64,000 nt of DNA, taken from Pseudomonas viridiflava (GTDB lineage Bacteria; Pseudomonadota; Gammaproteobacteria; Pseudomonadales; Pseudomonadaceae). Under the pieces are notes generated by a model. That model had not been told where the DNA came from and ran no database searches. It saw nothing but the letters and a program-made list of their open reading frames with translations. The stretch's first letter is position 1. Every line of letters starts with the position of its first letter. A program made the translations under genes and the position numbers. Below, piece by piece: positions 17,627 through 29,346 of this stretch. The stretch covers positions 1 through 64,000 of the forward strand of contig NZ_UTBZ01000052.1 of NCBI RefSeq assembly GCF_900580865.1, in the 5' to 3' direction.

Positions 17627-19429
17627 ATGCCGTTACGGTCTACTGAAACCTGGCCCCACGGCGCGATCATGCTGGACGCCGAACACACGCAATTTGCGCT
17701 ATGGGCGCCGGATGCGTTTTACGTCAGTGTCGAACTTGAAAACGGTCAGTCGCTGCCGATGCTGCCTCAGGCAGACGGCTGGTTTGTAATCAAGGCCCGC
17801 TGTCCGGCAGGCACCCGCTACCGCTACAACATCGATGGCGAACTGGAGGTACCCGACCCGGCCTCCAGAGCGCAGGATGACGACCTCGAGCACCACAGCG
17901 TGGTGGTCGATCCGCTGGCTTATCAATGGCGCCACACTGCCTGGCACGGTCGGCCGTGGAGCGACGCGGTGATCTACGAGCTGCACGTCGGTGCGCTCGG
18001 GGGGTTCGCTGAAGTCGAACAACATCTGGCGCGCCTCGCCGGCCTGGGCATCACCGCCATCGAACTGATGCCGCTGGCGCAGTTTCCCGGCGAACGCAAT
18101 TGGGGTTACGACGGTGTTTTGCCCTACGCCCCGCAAGCCTCCTACGGCACGCCGGAACAGCTCAAACACCTGATCGACAGCGCCCACGGCCATGGTCTGG
18201 CGGTGATTCTCGACGTGGTTTACAACCACTTCGGCCCCGACGGCAATTACCTGCATCGTTACGCCAAAGGCTTTTTTCGCGAAGACAAACACACACCATG
18301 GGGCGCAGCGATCGATTTCCGCCGCGACGAGGTGCGGGAATTTTTCATCGAAAACGCTCTGATGTGGTTGCTCGAATACCGCTTCGACGGTCTGCGTCTG
18401 GACGCGGTGCATGCCATCGAAGACCCGGACTTCCTTACGGTAATGGCCCAGCGCATCCGCGCGCAGATCGACCCGAGTCGGCATGTCTGGCTGACCGTGG
18501 AAAACGAACTCAACCAGTCGAGCCTGCTCGAATACGACTACGACGCGCAGTGGAACGACGATGGTCATAACGCCCTGCACGTGCTGCTCACCGGCGAAAC
18601 CGACGCCTATTACGCTGACTACGCCGCGCAACCCACCGAACAATTGGCGCGCTGCCTCAGTCAGGGGTTTGTCTTCCAGGGTCACATCACCCGCCACGGC
18701 GAACCGCGCGGCGAGCCCAGCGAACATCTGCCCTCCACCGCGTTCGTGCTGTTCCTGCAAAACCACGATCAGATCGGCAACCGTGCGTTCGGCGAACGTC
18801 TGCATCATCTGGCCGATCCGCGTGCCGTGCAGGCAGCGACCGTGTTGTTGCTGCTGTCACCGATGATTCCGCTGATGTTCATGGGCGACGAGTTCGCCGC
18901 CGAGCAGCCGTTCCTGTTTTTCACCAGTCACCACGGTGAACTGGCCAAGTTGGTGCGTGAGGGCCGGCGCAATGAATTCGCTGCATTCAGCGCCTTCACC
19001 GATCCGCACAAGCGCGAGCAGATTCCCGACCCGAACGGCGAAAAAACCTTCCACGCCTCACAGCCAAGGTTGATCGGCCATGGCAGCGCAAAACAGCAGG
19101 AAACCCTCGCGCTTTACCAAAAGCTCCTGCAATTTCGCCATCAATACATCATTCCCCATCTCTCCGGCACGCAAGCGCTGGGTGCGCACATGCTCGGTTA
19201 CGGCGCAGTCAGTGCACGCTGGCGCCTGGGCAATGGCAGCGAGCTGCGAATTGACCTGAACCTCAGCGACACGCCAGTGGTCAACCCTCCACAGACCGAG
19301 GCCGTGTGGTTGTTTCAACAGCCATCCACCGTCGATCTATCGGAATCGGGCGAACTGCCCGCGTATTGCGCGCTTGTCAGCCTCACGGCCGCAACCCCTT
19401 TGCAACCTCTGGATGGAGAGCGCCTATGA
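17627..19429 (+). CDS. treZ: Malto-oligosyltrehalose trehalohydrolase
   Basis: The 600-residue GH13 enzyme releases trehalose from the maltooligosyl-trehalose made by TreY. An N-terminal CBM48-like domain (about 1-95) precedes the barrel. Barrel motifs: VVYNHFGPDGNY near 198, nucleophile Asp259 in GLRLDAVHAI, Glu292 in LTVENE, and FLQNHDQIGNR near 380. FMGDEFAAEQPFLFFTSH is typical of TreZ. Length is usual for the family (about 560-600). GGGAGG precedes ATG; the stop overlaps the malQ start by 4 bp (ATGA). Confidence 0.95.
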   Translation: MPLRSTETWPHGAIMLDAEHTQFALWAPDAFYVSVELENGQSLPMLPQADGWFVIKARCPAGTRYRYNIDGELEVPDPASRAQDDDLEHHSVVVDPLAYQWRHTAWHGRPWSDAVIYELHVGALGGFAEVEQHLARLAGLGITAIELMPLAQFPGERNWGYDGVLPYAPQASYGTPEQLKHLIDSAHGHGLAVILDVVYNHFGPDGNYLHRYAKGFFREDKHTPWGAAIDFRRDEVREFFIENALMWLLEYRFDGLRLDAVHAIEDPDFLTVMAQRIRAQIDPSRHVWLTVENELNQSSLLEYDYDAQWNDDGHNALHVLLTGETDAYYADYAAQPTEQLARCLSQGFVFQGHITRHGEPRGEPSEHLPSTAFVLFLQNHDQIGNRAFGERLHHLADPRAVQAATVLLLLSPMIPLMFMGDEFAAEQPFLFFTSHHGELAKLVREGRRNEFAAFSAFTDPHKREQIPDPNGEKTFHASQPRLIGHGSAKQQETLALYQKLLQFRHQYIIPHLSGTQALGAHMLGYGAVSARWRLGNGSELRIDLNLSDTPVVNPPQTEAVWLFQQPSTVDLSESGELPAYCALVSLTAATPLQPLDGERL

Positions 19430-21504
19430 GCGATGCGCAACTGGAAATTCTCGCAAGCCGCGCCGGCCTCGCCGTCGACTGGATCGACGCCAACGGCCGC
19501 CCGCAAAAAGTCGCACCGGCGGTGCTGCGCAATGTCCTGATCGGCCTCGGCCACCCCGCCAGCACGGCGCAGGAAATCGACGCCAGCCTGTTGGAACTGC
19601 AAGCCGTACAACAAGATCGCCACTTGCCGCCACTATTGACTGCCGATGTCGGTATCGGCGTGGATCTGGCTCGTTACTTCGCCCCGGAAACGCCTTGCGA
19701 AATCCACCTTGAAGACGGCTCCCGGCTGAACCTGAAACTCGATTCCGAAGCGATATTGCCGGGGCTGATCCCGGTCGGCTATCAACAGGTGCACATCAGC
19801 GATCAGTATTTCACCCTGGCCGTGGCGCCGGAGCGCTGCTTCAGCGTCGGCGATGCAGTGGATAATCCGATTCCCCGCGTGTGGGGCCTGAGTGCGCAGT
19901 TGTATTCGCTGCGCCGCGCTGGCGACGGCGGTTTCGGCGATACCCAAGCACTAGAAGATCTGGTCCGCGTGGCTGGTGAGCGCGGCGCCGATGCCCTGGC
20001 GATCAGCCCGCTGCACGCCATGTTCAGCGCTGATACCGGGCGCTACAGCCCTTATTCGCCGTCCAGTCGGTTATTCCTCAATCCTCTTTACGCAGCACCC
20101 GGGGCAATTCTCGGTGAGCGCGCATTGCGTGATGCGATCGACGCGGCCGGCCTGGCCGAGCAGTTCGCGCAACTGGAAGACCTGACACTGATCGACTGGC
20201 CGAGCGCCGCCGAGGCCAAGCAAAAACTCTTGCAGGCCTTGTACGAAGGTTTTATCGCCGGTGAGCATCCGCTGCACCCGGACTTCGCCAGTTTCCGCCA
20301 TGCCGGTGGCGAAGCGCTGGAAAACCACTGCCGTTTCGAAGCGATTCAGGAAATGCGCGCCGCCCGTGGCGAAAACCTCGACTGGCGGCAATGGCCGGAA
20401 CACTGGCACGACCCACGTGGCGCAGCGTTGGAAGCGTTTGCCGAGGAGTACGCCGAACGCATCGGCTATTTCGCTTTTTGCCAGTGGCTGATTCACCGTT
20501 GCCTGGAACGCGCGCAAACCGCCGCCCGTAGCGCCGGTATGGGCATTGGCCTGATCGCCGATCTGGCGGTGGGTGCCGACGGCGCCGGCAGTCAGGCCTG
20601 GAGTTTTCAGGATGAACTGCTCGCTTCGCTGACCGTGGGCGCACCGCCGGACATTCTCAATCGTTCGGGCCAGGGCTGGGGCATTTCCGCGTTCTCCCCC
20701 GAAGGCCTGATCCGCAATGGCTTTCGCGCCTTCATCGACATGCTGCGCGCCAACTTCGCCCACGCCGGTGGTTTGCGCATCGATCATGTGATGGGCCTGC
20801 AACGCTTGTGGGTGATACCCAATGGCGCCGCGCCGGCCGATGGCGCGTACCTGTATTACCCGGTCGATGACTTGCTGCGCTTGCTGACCCTCGAATCCCA
20901 TCGTCATCAGGCGATCGTCCTCGGCGAAGACCTTGGCACGGTGCCCGATGGCTTGCGTGAAAAGCTTATCGCCCGTTCGATGCTCGGCATGCGCGTACTG
21001 CTGTTCGAGCAGGACAACACTCATTTCAAACCGATTCTCGACTGGCCGGACAACGCACTGGCGACCACCAGCACCCACGATCTGCCGACGCTCAACGGCT
21101 GGTGGCATGGCCGCGATATCGACTGGAATGCGCGCTTGGGTTTTGTCGATGCCAACGGTGAAATCGAATGGCGCCATCACCGCCAGCGTGAGCGTGAAGG
21201 CCTGCGCAGTGCGTTGAGTCAGGACCCGCAAAACTTTCGCGAAGAATCCCACGAGGCCGATCAAGTGGTCGATGCCGCCGTACGCTTCCTCGGCCACACC
21301 CGCGCGCCGCTGGTGCTGTTGCCGCTGGAGGATGCGTTGGGCATCAACGAACAAGCGAACCTGCCGGGGACCATCGATACCCATCCGAACTGGTCACGGC
21401 GTTTGCCCGGCAGCAGTGAGGCGCTGCTCGATGGCGCCGATGCGGCGCGACGACTGGAATTGCTCGCCTGCGCGCGTCTTCAGGCTGCCGAGCGTGACCA
21501 ATGA
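19426..21504 (+). CDS. malQ: 4-alpha-glucanotransferase (amylomaltase)
   Basis: The 692-residue GH77 enzyme transfers maltooligosyl units between alpha-1,4-glucans. Motifs: SPYSPSSRLFLNPLY acceptor region, nucleophile Asp453 in GLRIDHVMGLQRLW, acid/base Glu501 in VLGEDLGTVP, and a TSTHDLPTLNGWW segment. The length fits the large bacterial amylomaltases (E. coli MalQ 694). ATG 19426 overlaps the treZ stop; the frame extends to 19306 inside treZ but that start is unsupported. In this locus it would recycle short oligomers into chains usable by TreY. Confidence 0.95.
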   Translation: MSDAQLEILASRAGLAVDWIDANGRPQKVAPAVLRNVLIGLGHPASTAQEIDASLLELQAVQQDRHLPPLLTADVGIGVDLARYFAPETPCEIHLEDGSRLNLKLDSEAILPGLIPVGYQQVHISDQYFTLAVAPERCFSVGDAVDNPIPRVWGLSAQLYSLRRAGDGGFGDTQALEDLVRVAGERGADALAISPLHAMFSADTGRYSPYSPSSRLFLNPLYAAPGAILGERALRDAIDAAGLAEQFAQLEDLTLIDWPSAAEAKQKLLQALYEGFIAGEHPLHPDFASFRHAGGEALENHCRFEAIQEMRAARGENLDWRQWPEHWHDPRGAALEAFAEEYAERIGYFAFCQWLIHRCLERAQTAARSAGMGIGLIADLAVGADGAGSQAWSFQDELLASLTVGAPPDILNRSGQGWGISAFSPEGLIRNGFRAFIDMLRANFAHAGGLRIDHVMGLQRLWVIPNGAAPADGAYLYYPVDDLLRLLTLESHRHQAIVLGEDLGTVPDGLREKLIARSMLGMRVLLFEQDNTHFKPILDWPDNALATTSTHDLPTLNGWWHGRDIDWNARLGFVDANGEIEWRHHRQREREGLRSALSQDPQNFREESHEADQVVDAAVRFLGHTRAPLVLLPLEDALGINEQANLPGTIDTHPNWSRRLPGSSEALLDGADAARRLELLACARLQAAERDQ

Positions 21505-24275
21505 ATCAAGCGCTTATCCAGCCCCTGCGCGCGACATTGCGCGTGCAATTTCATAAGGGTTTTACCCTCGAACAAGCCGTGCCATTGGTGCCGTACTTCG
21601 CCCGGCTCGGCATCAGCCATATTTACGCCTCACCGCTACTCGCGGCGCGGGCCGGCTCGATGCACGGTTACGACGTGGTCGACCCGACCCAGGTCAACCC
21701 GGAGCTTGGTGGCGAGCCGGCGCTTCGGCGCTTGGTCAGCACCCTGCGTGAGCACAACATGGGGCTGATCCTCGACATCGTCTCCAATCACATGGCCGTC
21801 GGCGGCAACGACAACCCGTGGTGGCTCGATCTGCTGGAATGGGGCCGACTCAGCCCTTACGGCGAATTTTTCGACATTCAGTGGCACTCGCCCGATCCGT
21901 TGATGGAAGGCCAATTGCTCCTGCCATTTCTTGGCAGCGATTACGGTGTGGCTTTGCAGGAGGGCACGCTGAAACTGCTGTTCAACCCACAAACAGGCAG
22001 CTTTTACGCCGAGCACTACGACCATCACTTCCCGATCTGCCCGAATGATTACGGTGAGTTGCTCAAGTCCGCAGAAGCGCTGAAACCGCTGGCCGATCGC
22101 TTCAGCGCCCTCAGTTATCAGACCGATGCCCATTCACTGGCGATTCCGCTGAAAGAGGAATTGCGCCAATTGGCGAGTGATCCGGCAATCGCCGAGGCCA
22201 TTGAAGACAACCTGAAGCATTTCGACTCAACAAGCGAAGAAGGCTTCCACAAACTGCATCAGTTGTTGGAGCGTCAGAGCTATCGTCTGGCGAGTTGGCG
22301 CACGGCGGCAGATGACATCAACTGGCGGCGCTTTTTCGATATCAACGAACTCGGCGGCCTGCGCGTCGAACGTCCGGCGGTGTTCGAAGCCACCCACGGC
22401 AAAATCTTCCAGTTGATCGCCGAAGGCCTGGTCGACGGTTTGCGCATCGACCATATCGACGGCCTCGCCGACCCGCGTGGTTACTGCCGCAAACTGCGCC
22501 GCCGCGTCGATCTGCTGGCACCGGGCAGGCACTTGCCGATCTACGTCGAGAAGATCCTCGGCGCCGGTGAAACCCCGCGCCGCGACTGGACGGTGGATGG
22601 CACCACCGGTTACGAGTTCATGAATCAGCTATCACTGCTGCAACACGACCCCGACGGCGAATACGTCCTCGGCGACCTCTGGCAACGCCGCACCGAGCGC
22701 CCGGCCGCGTTCATCGAAGAAGCACAGCTGGCGCGTCAACAGATCCTCAATGGCTCGCTGGCCAGTGATTGCGAAAGCGTCGCCCAGGCCCTGCTGCAAG
22801 TCGCCCGCGATGACCTGATGACTCGCGACCTGACCCTCGGCGCGATCCGCCGAGTGTTGCAAGCGTTGATCGTGCACTTCCCGGTTTACCGCACTTACAT
22901 CAGCGCGATGGGTCGCTCCGAGCAGGACGACATGTTTTTCCAACAAGCCATGGACGGGGCCCGGCAAACGCTTAGCGAAGCCGATTGGCCGGTGCTCGAC
23001 TGCGTTGCCGCTTGGCTTGGCGGCACGCCATGGCGGCACAAACCGCGCGGTCGCTCACGCAAGATCCTCAAACACGCCTGCGTACGCTTTCAGCAACTGA
23101 CTTCACCGGCAGCAGCCAAAGCCGTGGAGGACACCGCGCTGTATCGCTCGGCGGTACTGCTGTCGCGCAACGACGTCGGCTACAACACCGAGCAGTTCAG
23201 TGCGCCGGTCAGCGACTTTCATGCCGTCAATCAGCAACGGCTGAACGAGTTCCCCGACAACTTGCTGGCCACCGCGACCCACGATCACAAACGCGGCGAA
23301 GACACCCGCGCACGTCTGGCAGTGCTCAGCGAGCGCAGCCACTGGTATGCCGAGCAGATCGAATTATGGCGCGCCCTCGCCCGCCCCGTTCGGGTTGACG
23401 AGCAGATGCCGTCGAGCGGCGATGAGCTGATCCTTTATCAAGCGTTGCTCGGTAGCTGGCCGCTGCAACTGCGTGATGACGATCAGGCCGGGTTCGCCGA
23501 CTACGCCAAACGTATCTGGCAATGGCAGCAGAAAGCCCTGCGTGAAGCCAAGCTGCAAAGCAGTTGGAGCGCGCCGAACGAAGCCTATGAAAACGCCGCG
23601 CAGGCGTTCACCGAAAAACTCCTCACCGGTGAGGAAGGCGAACTGCTGCGCGCCGCGCTGAGCAAGACCGTCAACAGCATTGCCGCCGCCGGTGCCCTCA
23701 ATGGCTTGGCGCAAACCTTGCTGCGCATGACCGTGCCTGGTGTGCCGGATCTGTATCAAGGCAATGAGTTCTGGGACTTCAGCCTGGTCGATCCGGACAA
23801 TCGCCGGCCGGTGGATTACGCCGCTCGCGAGCAGGCCTTGCAGGAGCCATGGCCACCTGTGGAACTGCTGGCGAACTGGCGTGACGGGCGCATCAAGCAA
23901 GCCTTGATCGCCGAGGTGCTGAACCTGCGTGTCGAGCACGCCGAGCTGTTCCGGCGTGGCACTTACCAGGCCCTGGAGGTACTGGGTAGTCAGGCGCACA
24001 ACGTGCTCGCGTTCGCCCGTGAGCACGAGGGCAAGCAGGCCATCGTGATCGTGCCGATCCGTTGCGCAACCCTGCTGGAAAACGGTGCTGTACCTCAGGT
24101 CGATGCGCTGCGCTGGGGCGATACGCGGGTGGTTTTACCGTTCGCCGCCTCTGCGACAAACCTGAAGGGACTTTTTTCAAGCAGCGCAGTCACAAAAAAC
24201 AGGGAGCTGAATATCAGCGACGCGCTGGGGGATGTCCCGGTCAATCTCTTTATCCAACACTTAACACAAGCATGA
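21501..24275 (+). CDS. treY: Malto-oligosyltrehalose synthase
   Basis: The 924-residue GH13 enzyme converts the reducing-end glucose of alpha-glucans to a terminal trehalosyl unit. N-terminal barrel start TLRVQFHKGFTLEQ, ASPLLAARAGSMHGYDVVDP near 44-62, nucleophile Asp317 in GLRIDHIDGLADPRGY, Glu350 in IYVEKILGAGE, and TATHDHKRGEDTRARLAVLSE near residue 590. The stretch VPGVPDLYQGNEFWDFSLVDPDNRRPVDY is diagnostic. It overlaps malQ by 4 bp. With TreZ it forms the TreYZ route from glycogen to trehalose. Confidence 0.96.
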   Translation: MNQALIQPLRATLRVQFHKGFTLEQAVPLVPYFARLGISHIYASPLLAARAGSMHGYDVVDPTQVNPELGGEPALRRLVSTLREHNMGLILDIVSNHMAVGGNDNPWWLDLLEWGRLSPYGEFFDIQWHSPDPLMEGQLLLPFLGSDYGVALQEGTLKLLFNPQTGSFYAEHYDHHFPICPNDYGELLKSAEALKPLADRFSALSYQTDAHSLAIPLKEELRQLASDPAIAEAIEDNLKHFDSTSEEGFHKLHQLLERQSYRLASWRTAADDINWRRFFDINELGGLRVERPAVFEATHGKIFQLIAEGLVDGLRIDHIDGLADPRGYCRKLRRRVDLLAPGRHLPIYVEKILGAGETPRRDWTVDGTTGYEFMNQLSLLQHDPDGEYVLGDLWQRRTERPAAFIEEAQLARQQILNGSLASDCESVAQALLQVARDDLMTRDLTLGAIRRVLQALIVHFPVYRTYISAMGRSEQDDMFFQQAMDGARQTLSEADWPVLDCVAAWLGGTPWRHKPRGRSRKILKHACVRFQQLTSPAAAKAVEDTALYRSAVLLSRNDVGYNTEQFSAPVSDFHAVNQQRLNEFPDNLLATATHDHKRGEDTRARLAVLSERSHWYAEQIELWRALARPVRVDEQMPSSGDELILYQALLGSWPLQLRDDDQAGFADYAKRIWQWQQKALREAKLQSSWSAPNEAYENAAQAFTEKLLTGEEGELLRAALSKTVNSIAAAGALNGLAQTLLRMTVPGVPDLYQGNEFWDFSLVDPDNRRPVDYAAREQALQEPWPPVELLANWRDGRIKQALIAEVLNLRVEHAELFRRGTYQALEVLGSQAHNVLAFAREHEGKQAIVIVPIRCATLLENGAVPQVDALRWGDTRVVLPFAASATNLKGLFSSSAVTKNRELNISDALGDVPVNLFIQHLTQA

Positions 24276-24296
24276 GTTCAGTTCAGGAGCATTGCG

Positions 24297-24611
24297 ATGA
24301 GTACCGACGATAAACGCATCCGCGAATTCGCCTATCAAATCTGGGAATCGGAAGGTCAGCCCGACGGTCAGGAGGAGCGCCATTGGGAGATGGCGCGCAA
24401 ACTGGCTGAAGCAGAAGCGCTGGCGCCGAAGAAGCCACCGAAAGCCGCTGGCAGCAAAACCGCGGGCAAGACTGCCGAGGTCAAAGCGCCGGCCGCCAAA
24501 CCGAAACCGGCGGCCAAGGCCAAACCGGCCAGCGCCGCCAAAGTGATTCCCCCGGGCGAAAAAGCCGCTGAGAAAAAGCCCCGAGCGCCGCGAAAGCCTT
24601 CGGCGATCTGA
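24297..24611 (+). CDS. DUF2934 protein with Ala/Lys/Pro tail
   Basis: The 104-residue protein has an N-terminal DUF2934 motif (RIREFAYQIWESEGQPDG, then HWEMARKLAEAEA, about residues 6-40). Behind it is a low-complexity basic tail of KPAAK-like repeats (about 45-104), likely disordered. It lies 21 bp behind treY with GGAG ahead of ATG. I recall a similar small gene next to treY in P. aeruginosa (PA2161). The tail resembles histone-H1-like DNA-binding tails, but no function is established. Confidence 0.8.
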   Translation: MSTDDKRIREFAYQIWESEGQPDGQEERHWEMARKLAEAEALAPKKPPKAAGSKTAGKTAEVKAPAAKPKPAAKAKPASAAKVIPPGEKAAEKKPRAPRKPSAI

Positions 24612-24696
24612 CGCTAACCGGATTATTGAACTGAATGAATGTGTGGCGGGTTCACTCGCCACCGAGGGCGCGTTCGTCCTCAAGAAACCCACCAAT

Positions 24697-24795
24697 CCCC
24701 TGTAGGAGTGAGCCTGCTCGCGATAGCTATCTGACATTCAACATTGATGTCGCCTGATAGACCGCTATCGCGAGCAGGCTCACTCCTACAGGGGG
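24697..24795. repeat. REP doublet (TAGGAGTGAGCC variant)
   Basis: TGTAGGAGTGAGCCTGCTCGC (about 24701-24721) and its inverse (about 24770-24790) bracket 50 bp. A variant REP family member with GTAGGAGTGAG in place of GTGGGAGCGAG. It separates the treY unit from glgX. Confidence 0.88.
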
Positions 24796-24835
24796 ATGTG
24801 TAAGCCCAGAAATTACCCGTTTTGCAGGAGCAATC

Positions 24836-26995
<2,160 letters not shown>

Positions 26996-26996
26996 T

Positions 26997-27995
26997 ATGG
27001 ATCTGCACAGTTATCTCGCCCGCCGCCCAGCGGACTATCCGCACACCGTAGCCCTCGGCGATTGCCTGCGGGCGCTGGTCGAGGCCGGGCTGGATCGGTT
27101 GCCGTTGCCGGGCAGCGGCCACACGCTGGAACGCTTTCAGCGGTTGGCCGAGGTCGGCGGGCATGATCTGGGTTTATGCAAATTGTTCGAAGGGCATACC
27201 GACGCACTGGCGATCATCGAGCAATTGGGCGGCTCACCGACACCGGGCAGTACGTGGGGCATGTGGGCAGCAGAACCGCCGCAGGCGCGGGTCAAGGTCA
27301 GCCCGGCCGGGCACATGGTCGCGCTGCATGGGCGCAAGGCGTGGTGCTCCGGGGCCGCCGTGCTCAGCCATGCCTTGCTCACCGCGTGGGACGCCGATGA
27401 TCAGCAACAGCTGGTCGCCGTCGCCCTCGATCAACCGGGCGTCACCGTCACCGAACAAGGCTGGCAAGCGGTGGGCATGGCCGCCACCGGCAGCGTCGAA
27501 GTGCTGTTCGACGGCGCCGAAGCGCAGGCCATCGGCAACCCCGGCGACTATCTGCAACGCCCGGGTTTCTGGCAGGGCGGGATTGGTATTGCCGCGTGCT
27601 GGTACGGCGCCGCGCGGCAAATCGCCGAAACCTTGCGCAACCAGTGTGGGCAACGTCCGGAACCGCACGCCCTCGCCCATCTCGGTGCGGTCGACAGCGC
27701 GTTACAGGCGGCGGCCGATGTGCTGCGTTTCAGCGCGTTGCACATTGATGCCCATCCCGAGGACACCGCCGAATTGCTCGCGCGCCGTGCCCGCGCGGTG
27801 GTCGAGCAGTCGGCCGAACAGGTGATGCGTGAGGTCGGTCGCGCGCTCGGCGCCGGACCGTTTTGCAAGGATCGACACTTTGCGCGACTCAGCGCCGATC
27901 TGCCGGTGTTCCTGCGCCAGAGTCATGCCGAACGCGATCTGGCCGCCCTCGGGCAGTCGGTTGCCGGGCAATCCGCGGAGGTATGGGCGCTATGA
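26997..27995 (+). CDS. Acyl-CoA dehydrogenase-like protein, short
   Basis: The 332-residue protein has an acyl-CoA-dehydrogenase-like layout: a helical N-terminus (LRALVEAGLDRLPLPGSG, then LAEVGGHDLGLCKLFEGHTDAL), a middle beta domain (GSTWGMWAAEPPQARVKV, then GRKAWCSGAAVLSHALL) and a C-terminal helical bundle ending HFARLSADLPVFLRQSHAERD. It is shorter than typical enzymes (about 380-400), and I cannot identify the catalytic Glu, so activity is uncertain. I start at ATG 26997, 1 bp after the glgX stop; ATG 26982 and GTG 26979 are in-frame alternatives. ATGA overlap with the PIG-L gene shows coupling. Confidence 0.7.
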   Translation: MDLHSYLARRPADYPHTVALGDCLRALVEAGLDRLPLPGSGHTLERFQRLAEVGGHDLGLCKLFEGHTDALAIIEQLGGSPTPGSTWGMWAAEPPQARVKVSPAGHMVALHGRKAWCSGAAVLSHALLTAWDADDQQQLVAVALDQPGVTVTEQGWQAVGMAATGSVEVLFDGAEAQAIGNPGDYLQRPGFWQGGIGIAACWYGAARQIAETLRNQCGQRPEPHALAHLGAVDSALQAAADVLRFSALHIDAHPEDTAELLARRARAVVEQSAEQVMREVGRALGAGPFCKDRHFARLSADLPVFLRQSHAERDLAALGQSVAGQSAEVWAL

Positions 27996-28750
27996 AAACC
28001 AATCCGATTGTCGGTCAAGGCACCAGCCTGCATCAGTGGCAGGCTTCGCGGCACCTGGCGGAACTGGAGAGCATCGACATCCTCAGCCTGGTGCCACCGG
28101 GCGCGCGGGCGGTGATTGTCGCGCCGCACCCGGACGACGAAGTGCTCGGCTGTGGTGGTTTGCTGCAATTGCTCGCCGAGGCCGGCCGGCCACTGCAATT
28201 GATTTCGGTGACCGATGGCAGCGCCAGTCACCCCGGCTCCCGTCGTTGGCCGGTGGAACGTTTGAGCGTGGTACGCCCGCAGGAATCCGCCGAAGCGCTG
28301 CGCCGCCTCGGTCTGCCGATGCATCGCGTGAAGTGGCTGCGCGGCGGTTTCAGCGACACGCAGGTCGCGGTTGAGGAAGCTCAGTTGGTTGATTTCATCG
28401 AGCGTCACCTGCGCCCCGACGACGTGCTGTTCACCACCTGGAGCGAGGACGGTCATTGCGACCACGAAGCTGTCGGCCGCGCCAGTGCCGAAGCTGCGCG
28501 CCGGGTCGGTGCGACCTGCCACGAACTGCCGGTGTGGACCTGGCACTGGGCGACTCCGGAAGACGCTTTTGTGCCGTGGCAACGGGCGCGCAAGATTCTC
28601 CTGACGCCCGCGCAAGTCGCGCGCAAGCGTCACGCGGTGCACGCCTTCGCCAGTCAACTGGAAGGCGACCCTGACGCCGGACTCGGCCCGGTGCTCGCGC
28701 CCTACGTGCTTGATCGCCTGCTGCAACCCTTCGAAGTGGTGTTTCTATGA
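27992..28750 (+). CDS. PIG-L family deacetylase (canonical)
   Basis: The 252-residue LmbE/PIG-L Zn hydrolase, the family of GlcNAc-PI, GlcNAc-Ins (MshB) and BshB deacetylases. It has the complete N-terminal motif APHPDDEVLGCGG near residues 43-55, a TDGSASHPGS segment, RRLGLPMHRVKWLRGGFSD, and the downstream CDHEAVGRASAEA supplying the third Zn ligand. Likely substrate: an N-acetylated sugar or aminosugar conjugate. It overlaps its neighbours on both sides by 4 bp (ATGA), so it belongs to a strict operon with the methyltransferase and glycosyltransferase. The paralogue at 30186 has the same length. Confidence 0.9.
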   Translation: MKTNPIVGQGTSLHQWQASRHLAELESIDILSLVPPGARAVIVAPHPDDEVLGCGGLLQLLAEAGRPLQLISVTDGSASHPGSRRWPVERLSVVRPQESAEALRRLGLPMHRVKWLRGGFSDTQVAVEEAQLVDFIERHLRPDDVLFTTWSEDGHCDHEAVGRASAEAARRVGATCHELPVWTWHWATPEDAFVPWQRARKILLTPAQVARKRHAVHAFASQLEGDPDAGLGPVLAPYVLDRLLQPFEVVFL

Positions 28751-29346
28751 GTGTCGACGATCGCTATTTCGACGGCCTGTTTGCCGGTAACGACGACCCG
28801 TGGGCCTTCCGCGAGCGCTGGTACGAGCAGCGCAAACGCGCGATCACCCTCGCCGCTCTGCCGCGTCCGCACTATCGGGCGATCTTTGAACCGGGCTGCG
28901 CCAATGGTGAGTTGAGCGCCGAACTCGCTGGCCGTTGCGATCGCTTGCTGTGCTGTGACACCGCCAGTGCGGCGGTGACATTGGCGCGCACGCGTCTGAG
29001 CCTGTTCGATCACGCCGAAGTGCGGCAAAACCGTCTTCCCGGCGACTGGCCGGAGGAAAAATTCGACCTGATCGTATTTAGCGAGATCGGCTACTACCTC
29101 GATGGCGAAGATCTGACAGACGTGATCCGTCGGGCCAGTGATTGCCTGACTGCCGACGGCCAGTTCCTCGCCTGTCACTGGCGTCCGCCCATCGACGGCT
29201 GCCCGCTGAATGCCCGGCAGGTTCACGACCTGATTCACGAAAAACTGCATCTGCCGCGAGTGGTTTTGCATCAGGAAGCGGACTTCATTCTTGAAGTCTG
29301 GAGCCGTGAACCACGCTCGGTGGCGGCACTGGAGGGCTTGCGATGA
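28747..29346 (+). CDS. NodS-like SAM-dependent methyltransferase
   Basis: The 199-residue class I methyltransferase starts YFDGLFAGNDDPWAFRERWYE, the conserved N-terminus of NodS-type enzymes. It has the SAM loop FEPGCANGELSAELA near residues 47-61, an acidic residue in LLCCDTASAAV, and FDLIVFSEIGYYL near 105. NodS N-methylates the deacetylated amino sugar of Nod-factor precursors, a striking parallel because the gene lies directly behind a sugar deacetylase. That analogy is inference; many relatives are uncharacterised. 4-bp overlaps at both ends. Confidence 0.85.
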   Translation: MSVDDRYFDGLFAGNDDPWAFRERWYEQRKRAITLAALPRPHYRAIFEPGCANGELSAELAGRCDRLLCCDTASAAVTLARTRLSLFDHAEVRQNRLPGDWPEEKFDLIVFSEIGYYLDGEDLTDVIRRASDCLTADGQFLACHWRPPIDGCPLNARQVHDLIHEKLHLPRVVLHQEADFILEVWSREPRSVAALEGLR